A stretch of 64,000 nt of DNA from Xanthostigma xanthostigma (lineage: Eukaryota; Arthropoda; Insecta; Raphidioptera; Raphidiidae): contig OY754476.1 of NCBI GenBank assembly GCA_963575645.1, positions 9,238,001-9,302,000 on the forward strand, read 5' to 3'. The notes under the pieces were generated by a model. It saw only the letters and a program-made list of their open reading frames with translations, made no database searches and was not told the DNA's origin. Below, one piece after another: positions 23,542 to 35,645 of this stretch. The position numbers were made by a program, and so were the translations under genes. Each line of letters opens with the position of its first letter. Within the stretch, counting starts at the first letter, position 1.

Positions 23542-24173
23542 TGTCTTTACAAAAGTTATCTTGCGAACAAGTAGTAAATTGGCGCCCGACAAAGGGGTGG
23601 TCCCACTTTTTAAGCTATTGCATAGCTTCTATCGCGGGCTTTGAGCGCGGCGACCGAATCAAGAAATTCCGTAACGAAAAAAAACCTAACACCCCCCACT
23701 TCCGACCGGCACAGCGGTGCGGCGTTGACAGCCGTGCATCGTCTAACGTCGTTTCAGTTCGGCAGACTTCGGCACGGTGTTTGTGTGCTCATAACTGCAT
23801 AACTGCTTAAAACTGATTCTATCTTTATTTGTGTATAAATGAATTTATATATAATACTGCTATAAAAATAACCTAAATTATTTAGGTTATGTGCAGAGAA
23901 AGTATATATGATATTATATCTATATAAATGTACATCGCGCGAAATTCTATGATCAAACTCTTAATATCGTTCTTTTTGTTCAAATTTTTTGAATGAATAA
24001 TTGTTTTGGTGTGTAATTACACTATTTATACCTAGCTATTTTCGTTTTATAGAGAAGAAAAACTTAGAGACCTAAAAAGAATATGCAATAGCTTTACCGC
24101 GGCAGTCTCCGAGTGCCACACGTATTTTTATTTTTTGTTTGTAGGAATCTACATTACAAATAGGTAGACCATT
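23542..24173. other. No gene seen
   Basis: Mixed sequence with a GC-richer stretch at about 23580-23790 and no coding pattern, then AT-rich sequence. Confidence 0.45.
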
Positions 24174-24394
24174 TTTTGACGTGATAATGTCTTATAAATT
24201 GATGAAACACCGGCTGCACGCACGAAAAAGTGTCACGTTCCGCCTGAGCCTGAGCGTGCAAGCGAGAGCGCGGTATAAGCGATAGAGAAGCACGATCGGC
24301 CCAAGCGTCGGCTTGTACGCATTTCAATGTTTCTTTATGACGTTATCAGGTAAAACTATCGTCCGTAAACCGACTTTACAGACAACCAATTTTT
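24174..24394 (+). repeat. Interspersed repeat family P, copy 1
   Basis: Runs from TTTTGACGTGATAATGTC to CCGACTTTACAGACAACC. It matches 27603-27790 (middle deleted) and the reverse strand of 54872-55096. The 5' end and the 3'-subterminal TGACGTTATCA form a short inverted match. It is about 220 bases and noncoding. Confidence 0.78.
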
Positions 24395-25768
24395 GAGAAT
24401 ATTTTAGTTTTTTATATTAAAAAAATATATTTAAGTGACGCTTAAATCTTTACCCTGAAAAAAATATAACGCCTTCTCTATTAGGCAAGTTTTCTTTCAT
24501 TGTGGTACGTTTTGAGTTTTGCAAATTTTTAATAGGAAAACTTCTGAATATGGAAAAATAAATGAAACAATTTTCAAGTTTAGTTATAGTATGTTTATAT
24601 TTCGTTAAATAAGATTGATTTAACATTTCAATGGTATAAATAAATAATTCGCGACATCATGTATTATCGCTTTTATAAATAAAATTTATTCACATTTTCA
24701 GCACGTACTTAAATACTCAAGATACCTTGTCAGAAACATTTCTTCTACAGAAGGCTATAAAAATGTTTCCACCATAAGCGTGCTTAGCTCTAAATCACTT
24801 TTACAGCTTTATTTTAACAGTTGAATGAAAATAGTAAGCGCTATAGTTGAAGAGATTAAAAAAAAATGTGCGTATAACGTGCCACTGAGTTATTTGCTAA
24901 AAATGTATTAGAGATTGCTAAATTGAATTTTTAAAAAATATATGGCTGGAAAATGTTTCCAATAATTCATTTTTTTAATTTGAAATTGCGCTGCTTATTT
25001 TTTTCTAGGCTTGTGATATAGTTGACAGCCCTTTCGAAATTATATTTTAAATAGTACTTAATACATTACCAACCTTGAATTTAACGGATAAAAATATAAC
25101 GATTTCACATTTAACAATAATACTGGAATAAGCAATGTGGCAAATCATTCTGAAAGTAATTTCAACAATTATATTTTTATTAAAGTGATTCAAAAAAACA
25201 GAATCACATCAGAAATTAAACTTTCGTCTACATTGAATAATGACTTTACTTAGTGTGGCTTATGAAGCAGTAGGTATAGTCTTCAAAATATAATCAATTT
25301 TTGTTAAACCCTTTAAAAATTAAAAAAAAACAGCATCATATTGTCAAAACGGGTATATTTTTTAACGCTGACATGTAAGTAAATATGATAAAAGTCATTT
25401 TGTATCACGAATAAATAATAGTTACGATTTTAATAGTTTTTTGATGATAGGATTTCATTGAACGCATTATTAAACATGCATACATACCTACATGCGTGTA
25501 AGGCAGCTATTTTATAGGGGGTAAAACAAAAAATGTACTTGCGGATCCTTACAATTTTACGTAAGTTATTGTGAGGCCGCTAAAAAAAAAGATGTAACCC
25601 CGCCAATGCTCATTACAGGCCATAATATCCGAATACGCTAGTGATTTCATCAAATAAATATGTTTACATCAATAGCACGTCAATAATAACAGAAATTATA
25701 TTTTTTACAATAAATATTTGTGTATGAAAATTTAGGCGGCCAGTTGCTAAGAACTGCAATAAATCTGC
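24395..25768. other. No gene seen
   Basis: AT-rich sequence with frequent stops in all frames. No RNA gene or bounded repeat was recognised. Confidence 0.5.
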
Positions 25769-25776
25769 GTGTTAAT

Positions 25777-26098
25777 TAGTGTCCGACCGAAGCTTTGGTT
25801 TCGGCCACCTTCGGCCAAAATGGGCCGAAGTTTTGGCCGAAGCTGAAGGTTTCTAATAAGCGCCGAAATTGAACGAACTGTTACGAATGAGCGAGAGCGC
25901 GATAGACGTGGCGATTTTTAGAGACGATTAAAATTATCCGTTTATATTATATAGTCAATGTAAACCTTAAATTTAAAAGTTTTAAAAACATTTATGTTAT
26001 TAATTGTAGCTTGTAGTAGTTGTAGTCAATTTAAACTTAATATCTTAGGGTTTTAAGTTTTCGGCTTCGGCCAGAAATCTACCCTCGGTCGGACACTA
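25777..26098 (+). mobile_element. hAT-like element, short relative of 320-1138
   Basis: Ends TAGTGTCCGACCGA ... TCGGTCGGACACTA. Flanks GTGTTAAT and GTGTCATT agree at 6 of 8 bases, so the duplication has partly decayed. At 322 bases it shows the uninterrupted form of the family and so defines the insertion in the copy at 320-1138. Confidence 0.78.
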
Positions 26099-26106
26099 GT
26101 GTCATT

Positions 26107-26549
26107 TTAACATTTTCATGGTGAAAAGTATAATTAACATTGAAATATTTCCCATTATAATATAAATTGGGGATTCCAAAAGTTTTCTTGCGGTTTAATA
26201 GGATCTCTGCAGACCATTCTTGATTTAAAACGGTTCATAGAGCATTTATTCTCAATAAAAAAGAAGTTTTGTTTAAACCGATTTTGGACACTGGTACTCA
26301 AATAAGAAAATTTTCTGTTGAACTGCCTGCAGTCACACAAAAAGGTCAACAAAAGAAATGTTTCAATTAGTCTTACACATTATGTTGAACATGTCACGTG
26401 ACGTATGCTCTACACTTCAAATAACAAACCGTGTTTTGAGAATGGTCCCTGTTTTCAATAGCAAATAGAAATATTTGGAAACCCCTAATATAAAATATAT
26501 AATAAAAAGAAATGTTAACATTAAAATTTGATTTAATATTTGCGCTGAA
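26107..26549. other. Probable 3' flank of the ChaC gene
   Basis: AT-rich, no coding pattern. It lies directly downstream of the ChaC stop codon on the minus strand, so part is likely its 3' UTR. Confidence 0.4.
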
Positions 26550-29500
26550 TCATATATTTAAGCAGCGCAACGTTTTTTCAGGCACATGAGCAGTAAATTG
26601 GAATGTGTCGGGTCTCGGCAAAACATTCGCTGCAGCTTGATCTTGTAACTGACGTTCGTCTTGCGATGGTCTTCTTTGGGGAACTACGCTGTCACCCATT
26701 AACGTATCCAAACTGATATTTAATTCTTTTATTCGTGATCGTACTAAATATTCTAATGTAAATAAATGTTCATCAACAGCTTCTGGGATAGTGTCTCTCA
26801 TGAAACTGGCCAAACGTATTAAATATTCTACATTATGGCCACTAGGACCCTTGGAGTCGGCTATTTGCGTTGCTATTTCATGTAACGGAGCCTCGCCTAG
26901 CCATTGGTCGTTGTTTGGAGTTGCTATATACAGAAGAACTGGGAAAGGTTGAATTGTGGTACTCGTTTCAGAATCCATATTATGGTGGGGATAGAATGTC
27001 GTAAATTGCGTCAGGTAACCGCCTAGGCGACATTCCCTCGTGTTTAAATATGGTAAAGCTGCTTCACCTCTAACTTCGTAAGCTCGACCCCAAACCACGC
27101 TCTGGAAATAAGATAAAAATATCGTCAGTGAAAGTTCATTGAAAATCGAAAATATCAAAGTGACAAAATTGTTACAATAGAAAATGCTAATGTTAGGATA
27201 CAACAATGAATAAATAACGAAAACAAAATATAATATTTTAAATCAACCCAATCGATGTGGTTGTATATATACTAAATCCCACTCATTCTGTCTATGTTTT
27301 GTTTTATAAATACAATTCCTATACTAGAGATAAGAAAGATTAAATAATTTATATTGACACGTTACTATGTAGTATGTATTACCAAATCATAACATTCAAC
27401 AATAATTAATTCATACAACACTAAGTGAATAAGATAAGTTTGTAGACTGAGAGATTATAGACGCTAGACAACAAATATCATAGGCGTTATGCTGAATTAC
27501 AGACTTCCAAGTATTTTCATTAGCTTTATTTAGCCAACTGCCAACGTACGTAATTTTCCGTATGTTTTGAACATATTAACAGTTAATAATTAAGTACACA
27601 CATTTTGACGTGATAACGTCTTATAAATTGATGAAACACCAGCTGCACGCACGAAAAAGTGTAACGTTCCGCCTGACCCTGTGCGTGCAAGCGAGAGCGC
27701 AGTAATGTATTATTAAATATGATATTCGAGCGGAATATGTTATCACGTAAAACTATCGTCCGTAAACCGACTTTACAGACAACCAATTTTTTTAATTAGT
27801 CAACTGTTTGCCCTAGACCTTGAAACCGCGAGTCAGTTGAAATTTGCATATTTATACTATAAATTCGAAATTGAAGGAATGTGTTATACCTACACTTATA
27901 TTTGAAAATCTATACTAATATTATAAAGAGGTAAAGTTTGGATGTAGGAAGTAGTCTCCCAAACAACTCATCCGATTTCAAATTTTTTTTCGACAATATT
28001 TAGAATGAACCGTCAAGCGTTAGAATAAAAGCGTTTTTCGTGATGACCAATTTTGCAACGTAAGTCGACGTAAAAACGGTGGTAATCTACAAATCGAGCG
28101 AAATCGCTAGTGTTAATATGAGTGACATAGTTTGTATGCATGGCACGGGTATTTTTCATTGCTTTGCCGTTCCAATAAGCGAACTGTACTATAATAATGA
28201 ATAACTCCATGCTAGTACTTTACTATACTACATGCAGGAATATGAAATGCTTACCTCTTTTTCTTCTACTAAGGTAGCGACTCTGCCAGGCTGGAAATAA
28301 ATAAAAACACAATGTAATTAATTGAACACAATTTCAATATCGTTTAAATAATACTGAAATGAAGTTGATTTGAACTAAGATCAGTAGATTAGACTTTGAA
28401 ACATTTTTTTAAAGAAAACTTCGAGAGTTCTAAGAAGCAATTTAATTCAATATGTTATATGAGTATCTATATCAAAAATTATAAATTAATCTCGTCACTT
28501 CTGTTAATACGATAGTCTTTGAATGTCAACTTCCTGATAATTTAATACGTTAATGATTGTGTCATTACAATAATAATATAATAATAATGTCTAAGAGATA
28601 CAGTATCGGTAAAAATATTGAGATATTGTTTTTCTTGATTTATTTTGTTTATTTATTGTTACATAACCAATCTCAGTTCTTTGAAAATAGAGATATATAA
28701 TAATTTGTATAAATCAATTTATTTAGAAAAATAATGTCGCAGTTCAGTTCAAAGAAATATTGCGATGGAACACTTGACTTTTGTACTTTTCCGAGAATTT
28801 AATCAATTACTTATGCCTGACTATATTTTTATATACACAATACAAGTTTAAAATTGTATTTAAAACAAGAATTTAGAAGAAACATGTAAACGTCAAATCT
28901 CCTGCGCAAAACTTGTATGAGAAAATAGGTGACCTCGACAGCGATTCAGAGAACTTATAAATTCGAGCCAGGAATTCATCTTGACGATCCATTTTATGAC
29001 GGTTCATTGAAGTTCATTGTGCTAACAATAAGTTTAATACGCCATATCGAAAAGGCTACTTAACAAATTTATATCAGCATTTCAAGCCACTTGTAAGTAA
29101 TCTACTTAATAAAACTCTAAACTGACTGACTGACTGACAACGCAAAGCCTAAACGGGTGGGATCTAGAAAATGGAATTTTGCACAAGCGTTCCTTCTATA
29201 ACGCATGTGAGCACCAAGAAAGAAGTTTTGAAAATTCATCCCCTAACAGGGTGAAATATTTAATCTATAATTATAAATTAAATTTTAGATGATACTAAAA
29301 ATTGCAGACATCTGATAAATAGCCAACAAATAATACTGTAAATACGGTTGTATAAAACATTGTTTCATTTCAATCGCGTGCGGGTAGTGGCTAGTAATCT
29401 ATACTAATATATAAAACTGAAGAGTTTGTTTGTTTGTTTGGTTGAACGCGCTAATCTCAGAAACTACTACTTCGAATTGATTTTTTTTTGTTGAATAGTC

Positions 29501-31981
29501 CATTTGTCGAGGAAGGATACAGGCTATATAATATCACGCTACGACCAATAGGAGCGGAGCATCAATGAAAATGTAACTCATTTGTCCGTCCGACAAGAAC
29601 TTTTGAACGGTAACTCCGATCTTCATGAAATTTGGACACAACATTCATCTCGGTAAACTAAGATGAACGTACGTACTCATGTCCCTCCCCCATACGTTCT
29701 TTAGCACCCGGATGAAACCGGGCGGGACCGCTAGTTTATTATAAATTGCCCAACACTACACAGTAATAAAAATATGATGTCTGTCTATAACTGCAGTTTC
29801 TCATTTACACTTGAGGAGCTATGCAAAAGCCGACATGTCGATTATACGCAAAAAAAGTTAGCGGTTTGTGTTTCATACATATTACACAACTTCAATAACT
29901 TGAACCATGATTTGCCACAAAAAATCGAATTATCAAGACACCGAGTTATCATATTTCACAGTAAAATACGCATTTGTGCATTTAAGTAAAAAATATTTAC
30001 ATGGTGTTGTATAGTATGAATTTCATAATAATAACATAATGGTAAATCAAGAATAACTGTATAAAATGATACCGCAAGTGTCCTTAGGTATTCATAACAT
30101 TAACGCGAGTTTAAAAACGGCCATCAGGATATATATTAATTTTAATGAGTACTTGACGGAATCATATCCGCTCTCTCTTTATTACAACAATGTTCTGTCT
30201 GAAATATTATTTATCAGAACTGACCTCAATAAAAATGTTATAATTGTAAAATTACATTCAGTGCATTGGTTGACTGCTTTAGTTCACTCAACGCCTCGTT
30301 AAAGATTTATCAATTAATTTCCTTTAAACATTTCTAATAAATTTGATGAAATTAAAATCACTGTTACTGCTAAAATAGTTATAAAAGCCTCCTTCTTTTT
30401 TTGTTGTTTAGTACTTTAGATTTTTCATGTACCTACTATCACATATGCTGTGGGTATGAGTTGTTACATGGGTGGGTCTGGATGGTTGCGTAGAAGGTCA
30501 ATATACTTCCAGAGAAAGAAAGGAAAATAGAGTGGGGGGAGAGGGACTATGCGTATTTTAATAAATCTTACTGTTTTTCATCCGGGGGAATCCGGGACGG
30601 GCCGCTATTATTGCCATTATTGGCTTGTTTAGTTGAATATTATTGTAGAAGATTTGAGATACCTATAAACTGGTTGTTTCAAGGATATCTTTCATTATTA
30701 TAACTATCACAATATACAGATGATTATTTTACAAATTTAGACTTTTTTAACTCTCTTTATGACCTGTAAAGTTGAAATTGTTTTACAGGTACCTATATAT
30801 GTAAATGTAATCATTTAATAAAATATCACCTGTTTTCTATTTGCTATTGACTTTCATAACAAAGGTAAAAGGCATTCATAACGGTTATGGTTGTAACAAT
30901 TGTTTGTTTTTATTCAAACAAACGTGCTTTAATTATAAATACTTATGTTGATTACATATCGTAAGTTTCAAATCAATGTCACTACAAAAATGTCATGGTT
31001 GTCTAATGATTATGACGTATCGATCAAAAATTTCAATTTTCTTTTGTTCTGGGCATTTTTCTGTGAGCGCAAGTTATAAATTCTCAGAAAGTCAAATACA
31101 AGATGCGTATGGTCACGGGCGTGCGCAAAATTTTGTTCAGGGGGGGTGGACATCCTTTATTATAACGCAATTTGGCATTGTTAGTCCAAAAGTTCTAAAT
31201 GCATTTCGAGAAATTTTCAAGCGCCGAAGATCAAGAATGGATTTAAAGAAATCAAAAATATTTATTGGTTCCAATAGATTGTAGGTAGGGCCCAGATGGA
31301 AGAGGAACTCCAGAAAGGTCCCAGAAAGATCGAAAAAATTCGCATTATATTAAAAAAACCTGTACGCCTTTCAACAGCTTTTTGGAAACTTGTCCGAAAT
31401 AAGTATACCACCTTCCCCTCCCTGACAACATAATGGTTTTATTTAATTTATAAAATTTAGCGTGGGCCCAGTGATGAGGGCCAGGCCCAACAAACCTAGT
31501 TACGGTCCAGCATAAAATGTATATTAATTCTGCAATTGCACAAATATAAGTGTTTAAAGTTGCATCCATAGAAAAATCTATGCTGGATGTACCGATTCAT
31601 GAATTTTCATTTTATTTCATATCTCAGATGGGGGCACCTGTTCCCCTCATGCGTACGCCCATGCGTAATAATCTAGTTGGCGGGAAACAAAGAAGATTAA
31701 AAAAGACTGTATAGAATATAAATATGTACACAAGCACCCACCTTTTTCACTGTGCCGCGATGCGTTGTATTGCCTTGCCAAAATTTTCTGGCATAACCAT
31801 GAACACATCCCGTGAGTGATTTGTGATAATCGAATCCCGGTTGCCAGCATAGGGAACCATATCCAAACACCCATAGTCCAGATGTGTTGATATCCGAATT
31901 AGTTCTATTTCCATTGTTTACTGCGTTATTGTTTACATTCTCTCCCTCGTTATGATTCATTTCCAACCACTGATTATTCAT
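26550..31981 (-). CDS. Chac: ChaC-type gamma-glutamylcyclotransferase
   Basis: Three exons, 31742-31981, 28255-28290 (only 36 nt) and 26550-27101, all joined in phase 0 with GT/AG borders, give about 275 residues. ChaC enzymes cleave glutathione in the cytosol to 5-oxoproline and Cys-Gly. The substrate-binding loop GYGSL is at residues 40-44, followed by RKFWQGNTTHRG. The microexon supplies PGRVATLVEEKE. Exon 3 carries VWGRAYE and TRECRLGGY, whose Glu115 aligns with the catalytic Glu of human CHAC2 (REKGGY). The conserved GPSGHNVEYL and DEHLFTLE follow. The first ~35 residues are Asn-rich and variable, and the C-terminal ~55 residues extend past the usual domain. No signal peptide is present. 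Both introns hold mobile elements. The family assignment is secure; whether it behaves like CHAC1 or CHAC2 cannot be told. Confidence 0.94.
27603..27790 (+). repeat. Interspersed repeat family P, copy 2, in ChaC intron 2
   Basis: Matches both ends of 24174-24394 but lacks part of the middle (the segment with the GATCGGCCC stretch). It starts TTTTGACGTGATAACGTC and ends CCGACTTTACAGACAACC. Confidence 0.75.
27909..28110 (+). mobile_element. Small nonautonomous Helitron, family C, in ChaC intron 2
   Basis: Begins TCTATACTAATATTATAAAG like family A and ends GCGAAATCGCTAG with a short GCGA/TCGC stem. It is inserted between A and T. It is 202 bases. The interior differs from family A and shares its last 80 bases with the fragment at 5808-5898. 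Confidence 0.82.
29101..29394 (+). mobile_element. Nonautonomous Helitron, family B, in ChaC intron 1
   Basis: Begins TCTACTTAATAAAACTC, carries a (TGAC)n tract, and ends CGCGTGCGGGTAGTGGCTAG. It is inserted between A and T. It is 294 bases. The related 3' ends at 9203 (minus) and 58458 also read CGTGCGAAACCGC before CTAG. Confidence 0.78.
29398..29734 (+). mobile_element. Nonautonomous Helitron, family A, directly behind the family B copy
   Basis: Begins TCTATACTAATATATAAAAC and ends CCGGGCGGGACCGCTAG, between A and T. Only the three bases TAA separate it from the end of the Helitron at 29101-29394. It is 337 bases. Confidence 0.86.
31115..31662. mobile_element. Probable MITE with GGGCGT...ACGCCC ends, in ChaC intron 1
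   Basis: The left end CACGGGCGTGCGC is loosely inverted at the right (GCGTACGCCCATG), with G-rich subterminal runs on both sides. Target duplications are not convincing. The open frames inside show no known domain. Confidence 0.4.
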
Positions 31982-32070
31982 TTTTCTTTACTTAAAAAAA
32001 CTACTTAATTTACAAGTTTTACAAAATAAATCAAAATTGGAAATTGTCACTTAATTTAAAACACTACAAA

Positions 32071-32235
32071 TTCATTTAAATACATTTTTAGAATTAAATT
32101 CATGCTACGTCCATGGTGAAAATTTTATTCAAAAATCCAACAATAACACTTTCAATTTATTCAAATACATTTTTAAAATCAAATTTATGCTACGTCCATA
32201 GTGAAAATTTTATAAAAATTCAACAATAAAACACT
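32071..32235. repeat. Two-unit tandem duplication (~80-85 bp) upstream of ChaC
   Basis: Both units read AAATACATTTTTA, then ATGCTACGTCCAT and GTGAAAATTTTA. They lie 90-255 bases before the ChaC start codon, so they may sit in its promoter or 5' UTR. No effect can be read from the sequence. Confidence 0.75.
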
Positions 32236-35200
32236 TTCCTTTTGAAAGATGATGTAATTTGCACTCCCGTTTTCGTACAGTCAGACAGTAAGAATCAATT
32301 TCAAAACAATTTAATTGACAGTTCAAAATAATATTGAATAATCGATCAATAAACTGTAATCAGTTAACAACTTTTAAATGACAGCTGTAGACTAATTTAC
32401 ATGCGGTGGTTTAACTACTCTACAGTACCAATGCAGGCAATTACCACAACGGAGTCCAGATCATCACTGTACTGTTGTCACAGGCCGTATCTATCTATAT
32501 GGTACCGCAAAGCCCACTTTACACCAGCACAGATGACCGTCGTCACCGGCACACCGGTGTTGTCAACAATGTTCGAAGTACATTGTGCAATAAAACAATT
32601 CTCAATTAATGTGTATACTAAGGTGTTTTTTTAAAAAAATTTTTCGGTTCCATTGGCTAACGTTTTAGCATTGGACCTAAAAAAAATCTCCCAAAATTTC
32701 AGCTTCCTGGATCAAACCTGTGAACGGCGCAAATCGAGTTTGTTTCCCATTTAATTAACACGGAAAAAACGTTTTTACTCAAATATGGATAGCTTTTTTT
32801 TAATTTTTAAAAAGGTCCTTAGTACTAAATCCGTGAATTCATTATTTTTTGTAAAATTTCAAAAATTGCACATTTTTCTCTACATATGCATAGCATTAAA
32901 AAAGTAGACGACATTAGTGCCGCCTAGTAAATAGTACCGGAAGTTTGTGCTTGATCATCTTGTAGCAGAGAAGCACAGCCTTTTTCTGGACGACGTTTTA
33001 AACTTTTAACATGGTAATTTTTAAATTATCCTCGCACCTTCATTATAGTCTAAGTAGCTTTTGAGCTGTAGTGGCACTCAGTGACAATAGTTTAAAAAGT
33101 ACTCTGGTATAGATGAAACAAACAAAACAATGATAAAATGGGAAACTCCGGCTTGATATCTAGGTATATATACCTACTATAAAAATTGTAACTATATTTG
33201 CCGTCATTGAGTACGCAAGAAAAATATTTACCTATAGTAAAGTTGGTTTGTAAACACATAAACCTTTAGATCATACATAAAGTAGACTCTGCTCTTTATC
33301 GTCTAGCAATGATGCAATAACCGACGACTCTTGCCGAACCTACTCAACACGTTTCTGATAATCCTCACATATTGTTTATAACAATATAAGTATTTATTTC
33401 ATGTTTTTCTCCGTAACTACCAAGAAAAAGAAATTGTTGATTACATTCAAAATGAACATCGACATTTCTTAAAATTCGTAATCGTATTCGTATATTTTCA
33501 ATTTTGAAATAACCGTTGTAATGTATATTTTCAAACTCAAATTATTGCATTACTTTGAAATTTGAAATTTTATACATAGGTATACCTATTTGTTTTTCAA
33601 ATCGGAAAAATGAAAATTGTATACAAAGTCTAGGTCAACTGTCAAGACCCCTCCCCCACCCGAAATTTTCACAAAAACATATGCATTAAAGTGTTATTAA
33701 CCTTCCCTGTGTCCGTACAACTACTGTTTTTTTTTATTTTCAAAATGTATTTTGAGGTTCCTCTGTCGATTTTTTTTCGGATTGTAGCTGTATAGAGAAT
33801 ATATAATTATAGAAACCATTACAGCGCTACCACACGCCGTTAACAAACACAATTTTTATGTTGGCAGCGCGTTGGCAATGATTTAAAATAATTGGCGGAA
33901 ATAGTGTGTTAATAGTAATTATTCCCCTATGGCGGTTGGCTCTACTAGAAAGAGAACGACGGCGCTCGACGCCGGACGTCAGACGCGTGGCGTCGTTGAG
34001 GGGCTGGCGGTATACAAGCGTCGGTTGCATATGTTGAGTGTATTTTGTTATGTTCCAATACGGATAGCCGTTTAAAAATAAATTGTAACAAATGTAAAAA
34101 TATACATTATTATTGACTTGAAAAACTAATGCTTGTATTAACTCAGCTTTTATAATATTTTACACACGCCTTGTGTTGAAATATTTAAGATTGATGTTTT
34201 AAACTATATATATCAATATATATATTTCAGAGATTAGTACCGAGTGATCTAAATCAAAATTACTTCCTAAATCTGTATTGATTCATTTAATTAATCTATA
34301 TTTACAACCAAATATATATGTATGGAAAAATATATTTAGGCGCCATGGACTTAAGAAATCAAGCAGCTTTGAACATCTTTTGATTTCTGACTTAATTTTA
34401 TTTGTTTTAAAATTATCTTATATAATAATCGTGTTAAAACGATTTTTCACCTATTTTATTTTAAGTATTCTATACTACTTTTGTCCACAAGGCTCGATAG
34501 CCTGCGGACAAGGCCTCTTAAAGCCTATTCACTATCCACTATCAGTGGATATCAGTGCGTCTGACACAGTTGATTTGTGTCGCTCCTTTACTCAATAATT
34601 TGTTAGTGGATAATAAACGTTTTTATAAAATAAATAGATCAGAAGAAAATTGAAGAAAATCAATATTTTCGCGATGTAACCGGAAATGTTGTAAATTTAA
34701 ATACAATATTAGATACAATTCGACACTCAACAGGTATTTTGAGTGCACATAACCATCCACGAGGTTATATAACGTATTATAATAATTTAATATTTACACA
34801 TATATATATTTATCTATTTCTTATATATATATGTTATCAAATTGAGCATCTTGCAATATAAAGTTTTATTTACACGACTATAAACATTACATAATGACTG
34901 ACATGTAACGGGCATGACGTAATTAAATTATAATTATAAATTTGTTAATTATTTTTAAACGGTATGTGAATATGTAATGTGTATATTAATATAATTAATT
35001 GTTGTTATTTTCATAAATTCAGTTTGGTATTTTACACATCATATTATCATAGTTTATCTAGTTCTGTTTCAGTTTCTTTATTATAAAACCTACATCAAAT
35101 AAATTCATTAATTATGTTTTTCTCATTCACTGTATTAAAAACGTAGGTAGTGTGTAATATTTTTGATATCTATTCGGTTATTTTGACCGTATCTATATAA

Positions 35201-35645
35201 ATTTTAAATATTGTGTGAAATGTTTATTAATTGTGATGTGACATAACTTAATTAATATTATTATTTATTTATTTTGTGTTAATATCGTGATATGGGCATC
35301 TTGATAATATTATGTACTGTATTTACTATTTAAACTGTAGATAGAAATGATTATTTTATAGTAGAATGCTCTTTAATTATTCATCAACTAACTATGCCGC
35401 TTTGAAAGGCTCCAGTGCACGGGATAAATTAATTGTATATTTAATATCAATAACGCATCAATAATTATTTAAAAAATGCATCTGTTTTATCATTTAGCGC
35501 TATGAATATTTTTGTTTTTGATTGCGTATCAGTATTTTGGTAGATATTTGATTTTTTGGTAAACATTTTGTTTCTAAATCATTCATTCAGAATTGTCGTT
35601 AACAATTTTATATTTATATTTTATATTAAAACTCGTCATTTTAAC
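32236..35645. other. Divergent intergenic region between ChaC (-) and the aminopeptidase (+)
   Basis: Mostly AT-rich. About 33835-34035 is clearly GC-richer (contains GACGGCGCTCGACGCCGGACG) and could hold the aminopeptidase promoter or a 5' UTR exon. This is inference from composition only. No coding exon was found here. The (TA)n-rich stretch at 34750-34850 has no recognised role. Confidence 0.4.

Noticed and set aside
22909..23560. GC-rich repeats considered as a CRISPR-like array or CpG island
   Set aside because: Repeats are inverted MITE ends, not direct repeats with spacers, and the genome is clearly eukaryotic.
34634..34859. Plus-strand frame containing SAHNHPRG, reminiscent of the HxHPxG metal site of RadC/JAMM proteins
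   Set aside because: The rest of the frame shows no JAMM pattern (no downstream S-x-x-D, no upstream conserved Glu region), it has no start Met and runs into low-complexity AT sequence. Chance is the simpler reading.
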